Assembly: GCA_016778985.1 (NCBI GenBank)
Contig: JADHOM010000005.1
Coordinates: 1-64,000, forward strand
Length of the DNA stretch: 64,000 nt
Origin: Alphaproteobacteria bacterium
Lineage (GTDB): Bacteria; Pseudomonadota; Alphaproteobacteria; Puniceispirillales; UBA1172
Reading direction: 5' to 3'
The stretch's first letter is position 1. Each line of letters begins with the position of its first letter. Below the pieces are notes generated by a model that was given only the letters and a program-made list of their open reading frames with translations, searched no databases and was not told where the DNA came from. The position numbers and the translations under genes were made by a program. Below, in pieces: positions 50,179 through 58,849 of the stretch.

Positions 50179-51105
50179 TCAGGCTTCTGCCTCTGTTTTG
50201 GCCGCCGCACCCGCCGCCGCATCCTCACCATCAGCATAGAGGAAATAGAATGCCAGACTGCCAATGACGATGATTGAGCCTGCCACCATTAAGGCGCTTG
50301 GCCGCTCGCCAGTGCCTAGCCAGACCCAAAGCGGGCCCAAAATGCTTTCCATCAGCATGATCAGCCCAACGGTCGTCGCCGAGGTATAGCGCGGTGCCAC
50401 CATGAGCGCGAAAAACGCCATCGGCAAGACCAGTATTCCCATAGTCAGCAATGCCAGCGCCTTATTCGGCTCCATCGGAAAGGCCGGGACAACCATCGCC
50501 AGCAATAGCCACGCCACTGCCACCGTGATCAGATTGGCGGTGCCGGTTGATAGCATGGTTGGCAATTCAGGGTTTTGGCGTTTTAGCACCATGGCAAAGC
50601 CTAATCCGGCGGCGGTAAAAATGCCTAGCAAGCCGCCAATAACAGGGCTGCCCGTTGGTGCGCCTACCGCCTCATGCCCACTGGTCACAACAATCGTAAT
50701 CCCCAGCATACAGAACAGCACCGTCAGCCATGTCCGGAGTGATGGCCTCTCGCCCAGCATCGGGATAGAAAACAACACGGTGAAAATCGGCATCGTCGCC
50801 AGCGCCGTTAGCATCACCACCGCCGAGGTCATAGTAATGCCAATCGCAAAAGCAATGGCATCCACCGTAAAGACAGCAATTTGCAGTAATCCCACAGGCG
50901 ATAAGGCGACCCGTATATCTTGGCGCAACCGCCGATAGGAAAAAATGAGCCACAGCACCAACAACGTGGCGCCCATCAGCAAGCCGCGCCAGTATAACAG
51001 CATCATGCCTTCGAGTTCAGTGATGCGGATCAATAACGCATCAGGTGCCAGCAAGATGACGCCAAACCACGCGATTAGCGCCCCATTATTTTTGACTGAT
51101 ATCAT
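50179..51105 (-). CDS. EamA/DMT-family transporter
   Basis: The protein has about ten hydrophobic helices in two homologous halves, the arrangement of drug/metabolite exporters. The first half shows AWFGVILLAPDALLIRI and the second begins near GGLLGIFTAAGLGFAMVLKR. The loop TMPIFTVLFSIPMLGERPSLRTW in pieces is the family GExP motif region, and the second copy is GPLWVWLGTGERPS. A short Glu/Ala tail ends the protein. The substrate cannot be told. Length 308. Confidence 0.88.
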   Translation of the reverse strand: MISVKNNGALIAWFGVILLAPDALLIRITELEGMMLLYWRGLLMGATLLVLWLIFSYRRLRQDIRVALSPVGLLQIAVFTVDAIAFAIGITMTSAVVMLTALATMPIFTVLFSIPMLGERPSLRTWLTVLFCMLGITIVVTSGHEAVGAPTGSPVIGGLLGIFTAAGLGFAMVLKRQNPELPTMLSTGTANLITVAVAWLLLAMVVPAFPMEPNKALALLTMGILVLPMAFFALMVAPRYTSATTVGLIMLMESILGPLWVWLGTGERPSALMVAGSIIVIGSLAFYFLYADGEDAAAGAAAKTEAEA

Positions 51106-51190
51106 CTGTCAGCATCCTTAAACTTTTCGTCATGTTGGCGAGTGGAAGAGATTAATATTCAACTATTCTAATATAAAGCCAGCATTTGTC

Positions 51191-52210
51191 TTAATCTTTT
51201 TTAGAGGAGTTAGCGATATCGCGCATAATCGGCAAGGTGTCGCCAGCCGCCGTCTCGGCATGCCAGATACCACGGCAGATTGCCCGTGTCATGGCTAGTG
51301 CTGCACCATGCCCTAGCATCGCCAGATCATAAGCATCACACGGGATATCATGCTGGCCAGTTGAGGCGGCAAAGATCAAGTCACCATCTAGCGGCGTATG
51401 CGAGGGCTGTATCGCGCGGGCAATGCCATCATGGGCAGCGGTGGCAAGCCGAGTCAGGCTAGCCTTATCCAGCATGAGATTGGTCGCCACAATTCCGATG
51501 ACCGTATTGCTCATCTGTTGCGGATGTTGCTTTGTGGTAATGCGGAGTGGGGTATGCTGAACAGGCACGCCAAGTCCGCCATATTCACCATCCATTTCAC
51601 AAGTTGCCCCCCAGAACTGCATACTGTCGGGGCAATGCACAGACCCCATCGGGTTGGCGACAACCAGCGCCCCAATGATGATGCCATTATCAAACATCAT
51701 TGACGCTGATCCTAAGCCGCCTTTGACGGTGGCGGTGGTCGCCCCTGTTCCAGCCCCATGACTGCCTAAGCTGATATCGGTTTGCGCGGCGTCATAGGCA
51801 TGGCCGCCTAAATCGGCATACGGATTATTAGCCCATGCTTTATCGCCGCCATTTAGCAAATCAAATAATATTGCCGCCGGAACAATCGGCACGGTTTGAT
51901 CGCCAACCGCAAAACCGCGCCCTGATTGATGCAGACGCGCCATCACCCCCGATGCCGCATCCAGCCCATGTGCGGAGCCGCCCGATAAGACCAGCGCATC
52001 TATCGCAGACACCATTTTATCAGGGGCGAGCAAATCCGTCTCACGGGTGCCGGGCGCACCACCCATCACATGCAGGGCGGCGGCAAAGGGCTGATCAGCG
52101 GTAAGCACGGTAACCCCTGATTTCAATTTATCATCACTCGCATTGCCAACCCGTAATCCGTCGATATCGGTAATCAGATTTTTAGGACCTGTTGATTGTA
52201 ATCTCATCAT
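51191..52210 (-). CDS. P1/S58-family peptidase (DmpA/NylC-like N-terminal nucleophile hydrolase)
   Basis: The 339-residue protein shows HVMGGAPGTRETDLL, LSGGSAHGLDAASGVM and SHGAGTGATTATVKGG, all typical of the P1 (S58) family. These enzymes cleave themselves to free an N-terminal Ser or Thr nucleophile, which aligns here with Thr 236 in SNTVIGIVATN. Known members are aminopeptidase DmpA and the nylon-oligomer hydrolase NylC. Natural substrates here could be beta- or D-peptides; proximity to a peptide ABC importer on the same strand is suggestive. No signal peptide. Confidence 0.88.
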   Translation of the reverse strand: MMRLQSTGPKNLITDIDGLRVGNASDDKLKSGVTVLTADQPFAAALHVMGGAPGTRETDLLAPDKMVSAIDALVLSGGSAHGLDAASGVMARLHQSGRGFAVGDQTVPIVPAAILFDLLNGGDKAWANNPYADLGGHAYDAAQTDISLGSHGAGTGATTATVKGGLGSASMMFDNGIIIGALVVANPMGSVHCPDSMQFWGATCEMDGEYGGLGVPVQHTPLRITTKQHPQQMSNTVIGIVATNLMLDKASLTRLATAAHDGIARAIQPSHTPLDGDLIFAASTGQHDIPCDAYDLAMLGHGAALAMTRAICRGIWHAETAAGDTLPIMRDIANSSKKD

Positions 52211-52240
52211 CTCACACGTTATCCTGTTATTCTATTTGGC

Positions 52241-53851
52241 TTATGTCATGCTAGTCGGTATAGCATGGAGCAATCTCCGCGTTGCCGCATGCTGAGGGTT
52301 ATGGAAAATATGTTCGGTTTCCCCACTCTCAACACATTGGCCATCTTCCAACACCATAACACGATGACAGATGGCGCGAATGACAGCAAGATCATGACTG
52401 ATAAAAACGGCAGATAGATTATTGGCGGCAACCAGATCACTAATAAGGGCTAATATCTGTTTGCGGATTAATGTATCAAGGCTCGCCGTCGCCTCATCAA
52501 ACAGGATCACTTCGGGATTGGTGATCAATGCCCTAGCGATTGCAATGCGTTGCCGCTGTCCACCTGAAAAGGCATGGATATAGCGATGCATCATATCGGC
52601 GGTAAGCCCTACCGATTCCAGGGCCTGAGCAACCTTTTCCGTTATTGCCTGATCAGTCATGTTTTGGGGCATGTTATTATTAAGCAGCCCTAGCGGTTCA
52701 GCAATAATGCGCCTTACACTATGACGTGGGTTAAAGGCGCTGTTAGGGTCTTGAAAAACAGCGGATATGCGCCGCTGCATTGCTGATGTCATGCGTTTTG
52801 GGTCAACCACATCACCGGCTAACCTCACTTTACCTTGCTGCGGCCTCTCAAGCCCCAGTAACACTCGCATTAATGTTGATTTGCCAGCACCGCTAGTGCC
52901 AACAAGACCAAGACATTCGCCACGCCGTAATGTCAGCGAAATATCGCGCAGAATAGGCTTATTACTGTCCGCAATGCCAAACACATTAAACCCTGAAGCA
53001 TAAGTCACGGATATGTGATCCGCCGCAAGAATAATATCCTGATCAGCCCGATGATTTGGATCAGATGCAACAGGTGGTGGTGCTATATCTAATCGGCTGG
53101 CTTCTATCAGCTGCTGACTTTGCCGATGGGTTAGGGTTTTGGCAAAAGGTGGCGATGCCGCATGATCGACTAGCTTGCCCTGATCAAGAACATGCATTTG
53201 GTCTACGGTCTGGGCAAGAATAGCCAGATCATGACTAATCATTAATAGTGCCATGTGATCTTCATCAGCGAGCTGTTTCAGCAATGCCAAAATCTCCGCT
53301 TGGGTGACTGTATCCAGAGATGTTGTTGGCTCATCAGCGATCAGCAATTTGGGTTTGCCAATAATAGCCATTGCAATCATGACACGCTGGCATTGGCCAC
53401 CTGAAAGCATGTCAGGCAGGCTGTCGGGGGCGATAATACCATGGTCTAGGCCAACCCGTGCCAAGCTGTCTAATGCCATGTCATTGGCGACCACGCGGCT
53501 AACCCCAAGGGCTAATTCTGCGGCTTCAGCAATTTGTGCCGCCACGGGCTTGATCGGATTGAGTGCTAGTCGAGGGTCTTGAAAGATTATGGCTAAATCG
53601 GTGCCGCGGCGATAACGCATGATCGCATCATCCGTTAAATCCACTGCCTCACCATTGATTTGCATGGTGCCGCTAATCTGGAAGTTAGGCGGTAATAGCC
53701 CCATCATAGCCAAGGATAGAACCGATTTGCCGGCGCCACTCGCGCCGATTAATCCAATCTTATCGCCATGCTCAATAGCCAGTGAGACAGATGCCAATAA
53801 TGGTGTATTATGATGCGAAATGGATAGATTTTTGAGCGTCAGCAATGTCAT
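52241..53851 (-). CDS. Peptide/opine-type ABC transporter, fused double ATPase
   Basis: Two ABC ATPase domains of the DppD/DppF type are fused in one 536-residue chain. The first has Walker A GASGAGKSV near 36 and the signature LSGGQCQRVMIAMA. The second has Walker A GTSGAGKSTLM near 320, the signature FSGGQRQRIAIARALI and Walker B ILFDEAT. The family-typical ending with GESGxxxxIFxxPxHxYTRxLL is present as ESGETEHIFHNPQHAATRRLL in pieces. The start overlaps the stop of the permease gene by one base, so the set is one operon. Confidence 0.93.
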   Translation of the reverse strand: MTLLTLKNLSISHHNTPLLASVSLAIEHGDKIGLIGASGAGKSVLSLAMMGLLPPNFQISGTMQINGEAVDLTDDAIMRYRRGTDLAIIFQDPRLALNPIKPVAAQIAEAAELALGVSRVVANDMALDSLARVGLDHGIIAPDSLPDMLSGGQCQRVMIAMAIIGKPKLLIADEPTTSLDTVTQAEILALLKQLADEDHMALLMISHDLAILAQTVDQMHVLDQGKLVDHAASPPFAKTLTHRQSQQLIEASRLDIAPPPVASDPNHRADQDIILAADHISVTYASGFNVFGIADSNKPILRDISLTLRRGECLGLVGTSGAGKSTLMRVLLGLERPQQGKVRLAGDVVDPKRMTSAMQRRISAVFQDPNSAFNPRHSVRRIIAEPLGLLNNNMPQNMTDQAITEKVAQALESVGLTADMMHRYIHAFSGGQRQRIAIARALITNPEVILFDEATASLDTLIRKQILALISDLVAANNLSAVFISHDLAVIRAICHRVMVLEDGQCVESGETEHIFHNPQHAATRRLLHAIPTSMT

Positions 53852-54729
53852 CAGCTGATATCCATTTCCACATAGTTTGCCTGTCTTGACCGATAAGGGT
53901 CGAGGCGCTGACGTAAGCCCTCACCGATTAAATTGACGCCAATGACGGTCAGCATGATGGTCAGCCCAGGGATTATCGCCATATGCGGAGCCAGCCCGAT
54001 CATGGTCTGGCTATCGGCAAGCATCCGCCCCCAGCTAGGCGTTGGCGGCTGTGCCCCTAACCCAAGATAAGACAATCCTGCCTCTGCCAGAATGGCTAGC
54101 GAAAACTGAATACTAGCTTGCAGGATGATAACAGGGGCAATATTTGGCAAGATATGTTCGCAGGCAATTCGCGGCATTGATTTGCCCGCCAGTCGAGCCG
54201 AATGGATATAGGTCATATGCCGCTGTTGCATTGCCGCCGCCCTCGTAATGCGCAGGAATACCGGAATATTAAAAAGCCCAATAGCCAGCATGGCAATACT
54301 GATACCAGCGCCAAATCCGGCGGTTAGTAGCATCGCCATGATTATCGCCGGAAAGGCAAATAAGACATCACCGCCACGGGTTAAGACATGATCAAAAAAC
54401 GGCTTATGGATAAGCGCCGCCATCAGACCAAGCGGGATGCCGCCAATCATGCCGATCATCACCCCCACCAATGCTACCGACAATGTAACAGGTGTTGCCG
54501 CCATGATTTGTGAGAGGATATCACGACCAAAATGATCAGTGCCAAGCCAAGCCGCCATTGATGGCGGTTGCATGCGGTTGCTAATATTCATGATGGTCGG
54601 ATCAGCCGGTGTCCAGAAAAATGAGATCAGTCCAGCCAAGCTGATGATGCCAAGAATAACCCCGCCACTTATCAGGTTGCGTCTGCCGGCTGATGCGATC
54701 AGAAATGGCGATATCCTCCAAACTCTCAT
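53851..54729 (-). CDS. Dipeptide-type ABC transporter permease (DppC-like)
   Basis: The 292-residue permease has about six membrane helices and the N-terminal pattern of DppC/OppC (GVILGIISLAGLISFFWTPADP in pieces). It has the periplasmic motif HWLGTDxxGRDxxS as AAWLGTDHFGRDILSQ, and the EAA loop AAAMQQRHMTYIHSARLAGKS in pieces. The C-terminal part has EAGLSYLGLGAQPPTPSWG. It overlaps its neighbours by 4 bases (DppB-like) and 1 base (ATPase). It partners the DppB-like subunit. Confidence 0.93.
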   Translation of the reverse strand: MRVWRISPFLIASAGRRNLISGGVILGIISLAGLISFFWTPADPTIMNISNRMQPPSMAAWLGTDHFGRDILSQIMAATPVTLSVALVGVMIGMIGGIPLGLMAALIHKPFFDHVLTRGGDVLFAFPAIIMAMLLTAGFGAGISIAMLAIGLFNIPVFLRITRAAAMQQRHMTYIHSARLAGKSMPRIACEHILPNIAPVIILQASIQFSLAILAEAGLSYLGLGAQPPTPSWGRMLADSQTMIGLAPHMAIIPGLTIMLTVIGVNLIGEGLRQRLDPYRSRQANYVEMDIS

Positions 54730-55676
54730 GACTTTGGTCTCCGCAATCGGGGGTCGATCAGCGCATAGATCACATCGGTGATAAAGGTGACTGTGATAAC
54801 GATCAGCACCATCATTAATATAATCGCTTCGACAAGGATAATATCACGCTGTCCAATCGCCTGAACCATTAGCCGCCCCAATCCAGGCAAGGTGAAAACA
54901 TTCTCAATAATAATTGCGCCTGCAATAAGAAACGAAAATTGCATTCCCATAATGGTGACAACAGGGATTAGGGCATTTCGCCATCCATGCCGCCATAAAG
55001 CCTGATCACGGCTTAATCCTTTGGCACGAGCAGTACGGATATAATCTTGGTGCGTGATATCAATAAGCGCCGATCGCAACACCCGTAACAATATTGTTGC
55101 TTGCGGGATGGCAAGGGCGATTGCGGGAAGCGTTAATTCAGCCAAGCCATGCCATAAGCCTTTATCCCAGCCGCTAAATCCGCCTGCTGATACCCAGCCG
55201 AGTTGAATAGCAAAGATAAAAATCAGCAAAAGGGCAAACCAGAAATTAGGTAAAGCGATCCCGATCTGGCTCAAGAAAAGAATAATCCGATCACCCCACT
55301 TGCCCGCGCGCGCACCTGCTAAGAAGCCAAACGGTAAGGCAATCATGACCGTAAAAATCAAAGCATAAATAGCCAGCGGCAATGTTATCGCCATGCGGTC
55401 AGCCAATAGCTCCACAACCGGGGTTCGGTAAGTATAAGACAGCCCAAAATCACCTGTGAGCATACCACCCATCCATGACAGATAGCGTGATAAGGCATTG
55501 GCATTGAGGCCAAGTTCATCACGCAGCGCGGTTAGCGTTTCTGGTGTTGCATTGATGCCAAGCATCGTTAAGGCAGGGTCGCCAGGGATGACCTCAAGCA
55601 AGGCGAAAATAATCACCGACGAGATGAATAAAGTTAACAATAACACGCCAAGTCGGCGCAGTATAAATCCAGCCAT
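54726..55676 (-). CDS. Dipeptide-type ABC transporter permease (DppB-like)
   Basis: The 316-residue permease starts ILRRLGVLLLTLFISSVIIFALLEVIPGDPA in pieces, the DppB/OppB hallmark. It contains DFGLSYTYRTPV, the EAA loop YIRTARAKGLSRDQALWRHGWRNALIPVVT in pieces, and a C-terminal helix with RDIILVEAIILMMVLIVIT. About six membrane helices are evident. It follows the substrate-binding protein gene by 45 bases and overlaps the DppC-like gene by 4 bases. Confidence 0.93.
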   Translation of the reverse strand: MAGFILRRLGVLLLTLFISSVIIFALLEVIPGDPALTMLGINATPETLTALRDELGLNANALSRYLSWMGGMLTGDFGLSYTYRTPVVELLADRMAITLPLAIYALIFTVMIALPFGFLAGARAGKWGDRIILFLSQIGIALPNFWFALLLIFIFAIQLGWVSAGGFSGWDKGLWHGLAELTLPAIALAIPQATILLRVLRSALIDITHQDYIRTARAKGLSRDQALWRHGWRNALIPVVTIMGMQFSFLIAGAIIIENVFTLPGLGRLMVQAIGQRDIILVEAIILMMVLIVITVTFITDVIYALIDPRLRRPKS

Positions 55677-55721
55677 ATGTCATCATATACCTGATTTGGG
55701 CGCTAATTTGGAAAAAAGATA

Positions 55722-57278
55722 CTAGTTTTTCCAGTAAACGCCTGTCATATCCATAGCTTGCGTGGGGGCATGTTGCCATATTCCCACCAAATCAGTTTTG
55801 GTAATACCAGCATTGGCTAGCTGAAACAGATAGACATTGACCTGATCATCCGCAATATGGCGCTGTGCCTGATGTAATAAATCGCGGCGCTTAGTCGGAT
55901 CAGTGGTTATGTCCAGTTCTGCCATAATCGATTGAAACGGCGCGTTGTCATACTTAAAGTAATAATCAGGTCTGGCATAGATATCGATATCAAATGGTTC
56001 TGTATGGCTAACAATTGTCAGATCATAATCTTTATTGCGGAACACTTTTTCCAGCCATTGCGCCCATTCTAATGGTTCTAGCGTCACCTTAATGCCAATC
56101 TGGCTGAGCTGTGCCATTATAATCTCACCGCCTCTGCGCGCATAGACTGGTGGCGGCAAGCTGATCGTCAGATGTAAATCGGTTATCCCGGCATCAGCCA
56201 GCATTTGCCGTGCCACAGCAGGGTCATAAGGGGCGGCATTAGTCAGGTCGATATAATCCGGATGGTGGGGGGCAAAATGTGAACCGATAGGCGTGCCATA
56301 GCCAAACATCGCGCCATCGATAATATCCTGCTTATTGATTGCCATTGCAATGGCTTGTCTAACTGAACGCTGATCAAATGGTGGGCGGGCGTTGTTGATC
56401 GCTAAAATGGTCTCACCTTCGGTTGAGCCATTGATTAATTTGAGCCGCGTATCAGTGGCTAGCATGGCTAGGTTTTCAGGTGCTGGAAAAACGGGAAAAG
56501 CATCAATCTCACCTGTTTGCATGGCGGCCATAGCGGCAACAGGATCAGAAATAAAACGAAAGGTTACTTGATCTAATGCCACAGGCATGCCCCAGTAATC
56601 GGGATTTTTTTGCAGCAATATACGGTCACCCTTGATCCAAGACGTTAGCTTAAATGGCCCTGACCCAATCGGCGATTGTTTGAGCTGATCAACATTGTCA
56701 GGGGCGATAATAACCGCATCACCCCAAGCCAATTTGAACAGAAAATTACCATCAGGCTGTTTGAGATCAATGGTCAGCTGATCTGGTGCGTTAACGGTAA
56801 TGTTCGAAATCCCTTGAAACAGAGCATTCTGAGCATTGGTCGATGTATCAGACCTGGCGCGATCAAGCGAAAACTTTACCGCTGCCGCATCAAGGGTTGA
56901 GCCATCATGAAAGCGCATATCTTGATGCAAGGTAAATTGATAGCGCCTGCCTTCATCTGATATGTCCCATGAGGCGGCTAGGTGCGGGATGATATCACCA
57001 TTTTCAGTAAACCGAGTTAGGCCTTCATACACATTGGCATAAAGCACCTGATCAATAGCCCCGGCGGCGGCGCTTGTCGGATCAAGATGCGGCGGTTCCA
57101 GCTGAAGCCCAATAACGGCGTCCTGACGGGTCTCAGCATAAACATGTACCACCATTGCCGCCATCATTGTTGTGGCCATAATTAGTGGCATGATAAGTGC
57201 CGTCATTAGCCTCATGATCAGCCCGATCATCCGGGCCCCAACAATTCTTGAAAGAACTGAGAAAAATACGCGCGTCAT
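55722..57278 (-). CDS. Family 5 solute-binding protein of the peptide-type importer
   Basis: The 518-residue protein begins with a long hydrophobic export segment (MPLIMATTMMAAMVVHVYA), preceded by several possible start codons. The mature part shows LDPTSAAAGAIDQVLYANVYEGLTRF in pieces, then WDISDEGRRYQFTLHQDMRFHDGSTLDA in pieces, the standard family 5 signature. The C-terminal part ends NLFQLANAG-like VYLFQLANAGITKTDLVG. Substrates of the family include peptides, opines, nickel and glutathione; the residues do not tell which. It is the first gene of the operon with both permeases and the fused ATPase. Confidence 0.92.
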   Translation of the reverse strand: MTRVFFSVLSRIVGARMIGLIMRLMTALIMPLIMATTMMAAMVVHVYAETRQDAVIGLQLEPPHLDPTSAAAGAIDQVLYANVYEGLTRFTENGDIIPHLAASWDISDEGRRYQFTLHQDMRFHDGSTLDAAAVKFSLDRARSDTSTNAQNALFQGISNITVNAPDQLTIDLKQPDGNFLFKLAWGDAVIIAPDNVDQLKQSPIGSGPFKLTSWIKGDRILLQKNPDYWGMPVALDQVTFRFISDPVAAMAAMQTGEIDAFPVFPAPENLAMLATDTRLKLINGSTEGETILAINNARPPFDQRSVRQAIAMAINKQDIIDGAMFGYGTPIGSHFAPHHPDYIDLTNAAPYDPAVARQMLADAGITDLHLTISLPPPVYARRGGEIIMAQLSQIGIKVTLEPLEWAQWLEKVFRNKDYDLTIVSHTEPFDIDIYARPDYYFKYDNAPFQSIMAELDITTDPTKRRDLLHQAQRHIADDQVNVYLFQLANAGITKTDLVGIWQHAPTQAMDMTGVYWKN

Positions 57279-57349
57279 GGTTATGCTTACCTTATTATAA
57301 AATCTTGCTTATATTTATAGTATTTTCAAGTTTCGTGAAGGGGTTTTTG

Positions 57350-57380
57350 TTGACATAATCATTTTTTATTTGAATATAAT
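57350..57380 (+). promoter_or_regulatory. Sigma-70 type promoter of the dicarboxylate gene cluster
   Basis: TTGACA (57350-57355) and TATAAT (57375-57380) are both consensus, spaced 19 bases. A second -10, AATATA at 57373-57378, would give 17. They lie 47 bases before the iron-sulfur subunit ATG at 57428. The region after it is very AT-rich with ATTA/TAAT inverted segments that could bind the LysR regulator at the end of the cluster. Confidence 0.6.
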
Positions 57381-57427
57381 TAACATTAAATAATTATATT
57401 AAATATTTATCAATATTAGAGCTGTTT

Positions 57428-58141
57428 ATGGAAACCCTAACCGTTCAAATATGGCGTGGAGCTGAAACGGGATCATTTGCGTCTTTCTCTGTCCCCAAGC
57501 GAGATAATCAAACTGTTTTAGATGTGGTGACAGAGATACAGCAACGCCAAGATCAAAGCATAAGCTATCGCTTTGCTTGTCGTGTTGGTGTGTGCGGATC
57601 ATGCGCCATGACCGTCAATGGCAAGCCACGCTGGTCTTGCCGCACCCATATCAGCAGCCTGAAATCCTCAGTGATTACGATTGAACCATTAAAAAATATG
57701 CCGCGCATCAAAGACCTTGTGACCGATATGACGGGGTTCTTTGATAAATGGGGGCAAGCGGGCAATGTTTTTGAAAGTGACAAGACACGGCAAGATGCAC
57801 CAGCCAAGGTTGATCCCTCATCGCAGCAGCGTAAGGCGGCAAATGCCGCGATTGAGTGTATTAATTGTGGGGTTTGTTATGCGGCATGTGATGTGGTCAG
57901 CTGGAATGATGAATATTTAGGTCCTGCGGCTTTGAACAGAGCATGGTCGCTGGTCAATGATGAACGCCATACTGGCAAGCAGGATACGCTGGTGGCGGCA
58001 ATGGGGGCTGGTGGGTGCAGCAATTGTCATTCACAAGGCAATTGTATGACCGCATGCCCTATTGGATTAAGCCCGACACGATCCATTGCAGGGCTTAAAA
58101 AGATGAGCTTATTTAGCTTGATGGGAAAGCAAGATGGTTGA
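57428..58141 (+). CDS. Succinate dehydrogenase/fumarate reductase-like iron-sulfur subunit
   Basis: The SdhB/FrdB pattern is complete in 237 residues: the plant-type [2Fe-2S] ligands Cys 51, 56, 59 and 71 (CRVGVCGSCAM to WSC), and a ferredoxin domain with Cys 144, 147, 150 and 154 (CINCGVCYAAC). A final set, CSNCHSQGNCMTACPIG (Cys 197, 200, 206, 210), completes the 3Fe-4S and 4Fe-4S clusters. The segment around 110-140 is a linker not seen in classic SdhB. It overlaps the membrane-anchor gene by 8 bases. Confidence 0.92.
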   Translation: METLTVQIWRGAETGSFASFSVPKRDNQTVLDVVTEIQQRQDQSISYRFACRVGVCGSCAMTVNGKPRWSCRTHISSLKSSVITIEPLKNMPRIKDLVTDMTGFFDKWGQAGNVFESDKTRQDAPAKVDPSSQQRKAANAAIECINCGVCYAACDVVSWNDEYLGPAALNRAWSLVNDERHTGKQDTLVAAMGAGGCSNCHSQGNCMTACPIGLSPTRSIAGLKKMSLFSLMGKQDG

Positions 58142-58487
58142 AGCTAGGCTTTATATTCTGCAACGTCTAACCGCAGCTATGATGGCACCAATGGTGGTTG
58201 GACATCTGTTGACTATTTTATATGCCACGCGCGCAGAATTGACCGCCGCAACTATTCTGGCGCGGGTTCAATCATCACCTTGGCTGATTGTTTTCTATAC
58301 GGCATTTGTGGTTATGGTTGCTATTCATGCACCGCTCGGATTACGCAAGATTTTGGTCGAATGGGGGCGCTTGTCAACGCGCGCTGCCAATCTAATTGCG
58401 CTTTTCTTATTTGTGCTATTCTTAGGGATGGGGCTGCGCGGTATCTGGGCATTAACCGGAGGCTCTATTTCAGGGGGCGCTATATGA
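58134..58487 (+). CDS. Membrane anchor subunit of the SDH/FRD-like complex (first)
   Basis: The 117-residue protein has three membrane helices and two candidate haem-ligand histidines: VVGHLLTILY in helix 1 and VAIHAPLGLRKI in helix 2. Its N-terminus ARLYILQRLTAAMMAPMVVGH in pieces recalls the RxxSG-type quinone region of cytochrome b anchors. It overlaps the preceding gene by 8 bases and the next by 4. These anchors carry electrons between the iron-sulfur subunit and membrane quinone. Confidence 0.8.
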   Translation: MVEARLYILQRLTAAMMAPMVVGHLLTILYATRAELTAATILARVQSSPWLIVFYTAFVVMVAIHAPLGLRKILVEWGRLSTRAANLIALFLFVLFLGMGLRGIWALTGGSISGGAI

Positions 58488-58849
58488 TGACGCGGCATCG
58501 TCTGACAATTAGTTATATGGCCTTCGTTTTGCACCGTTTGTCAGGCATTGGTCTGATTTGTTTTCTGCCTTTCCATTTTTTGGTTTTAGGTCTGGGGCTT
58601 GAGGGTGAGGCGGCATTAGATAATATGCTAGCCTATACCGATCAACCGCTGATCAAGCTCGGGGAATATATTCTGGTGATTTTATTCAGCCTGCATTTAT
58701 TGCTTGGCATTAGGGTATTGATCATAGAATGGATGCCGTGGCCTGATCGTGCTGATGGCCAAGGCGGGCTGCGTGCTGGCTGGATTTTTGCGGCACTAGG
58801 CATAGCCCTGATCTTGGGGTGGATTTTTATCGATGGCGTAATAGCATGA
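58484..58849 (+). CDS. Membrane anchor subunit of the SDH/FRD-like complex (second)
   Basis: The start is the ATG at 58484, overlapping the previous stop (ATGA), giving 121 residues; a longer frame beginning at 58280 lies inside the previous gene and is not used. Three membrane helices are visible. The N-terminus has SYMAFVLHRLSGIGLICFLPFH in pieces, the HRLSGxxL signature of SdhC-type anchors. A second His lies in LFSLHLLLGIRVL. It overlaps the flavoprotein start by 4 bases. Confidence 0.85.
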   Translation: MMTRHRLTISYMAFVLHRLSGIGLICFLPFHFLVLGLGLEGEAALDNMLAYTDQPLIKLGEYILVILFSLHLLLGIRVLIIEWMPWPDRADGQGGLRAGWIFAALGIALILGWIFIDGVIA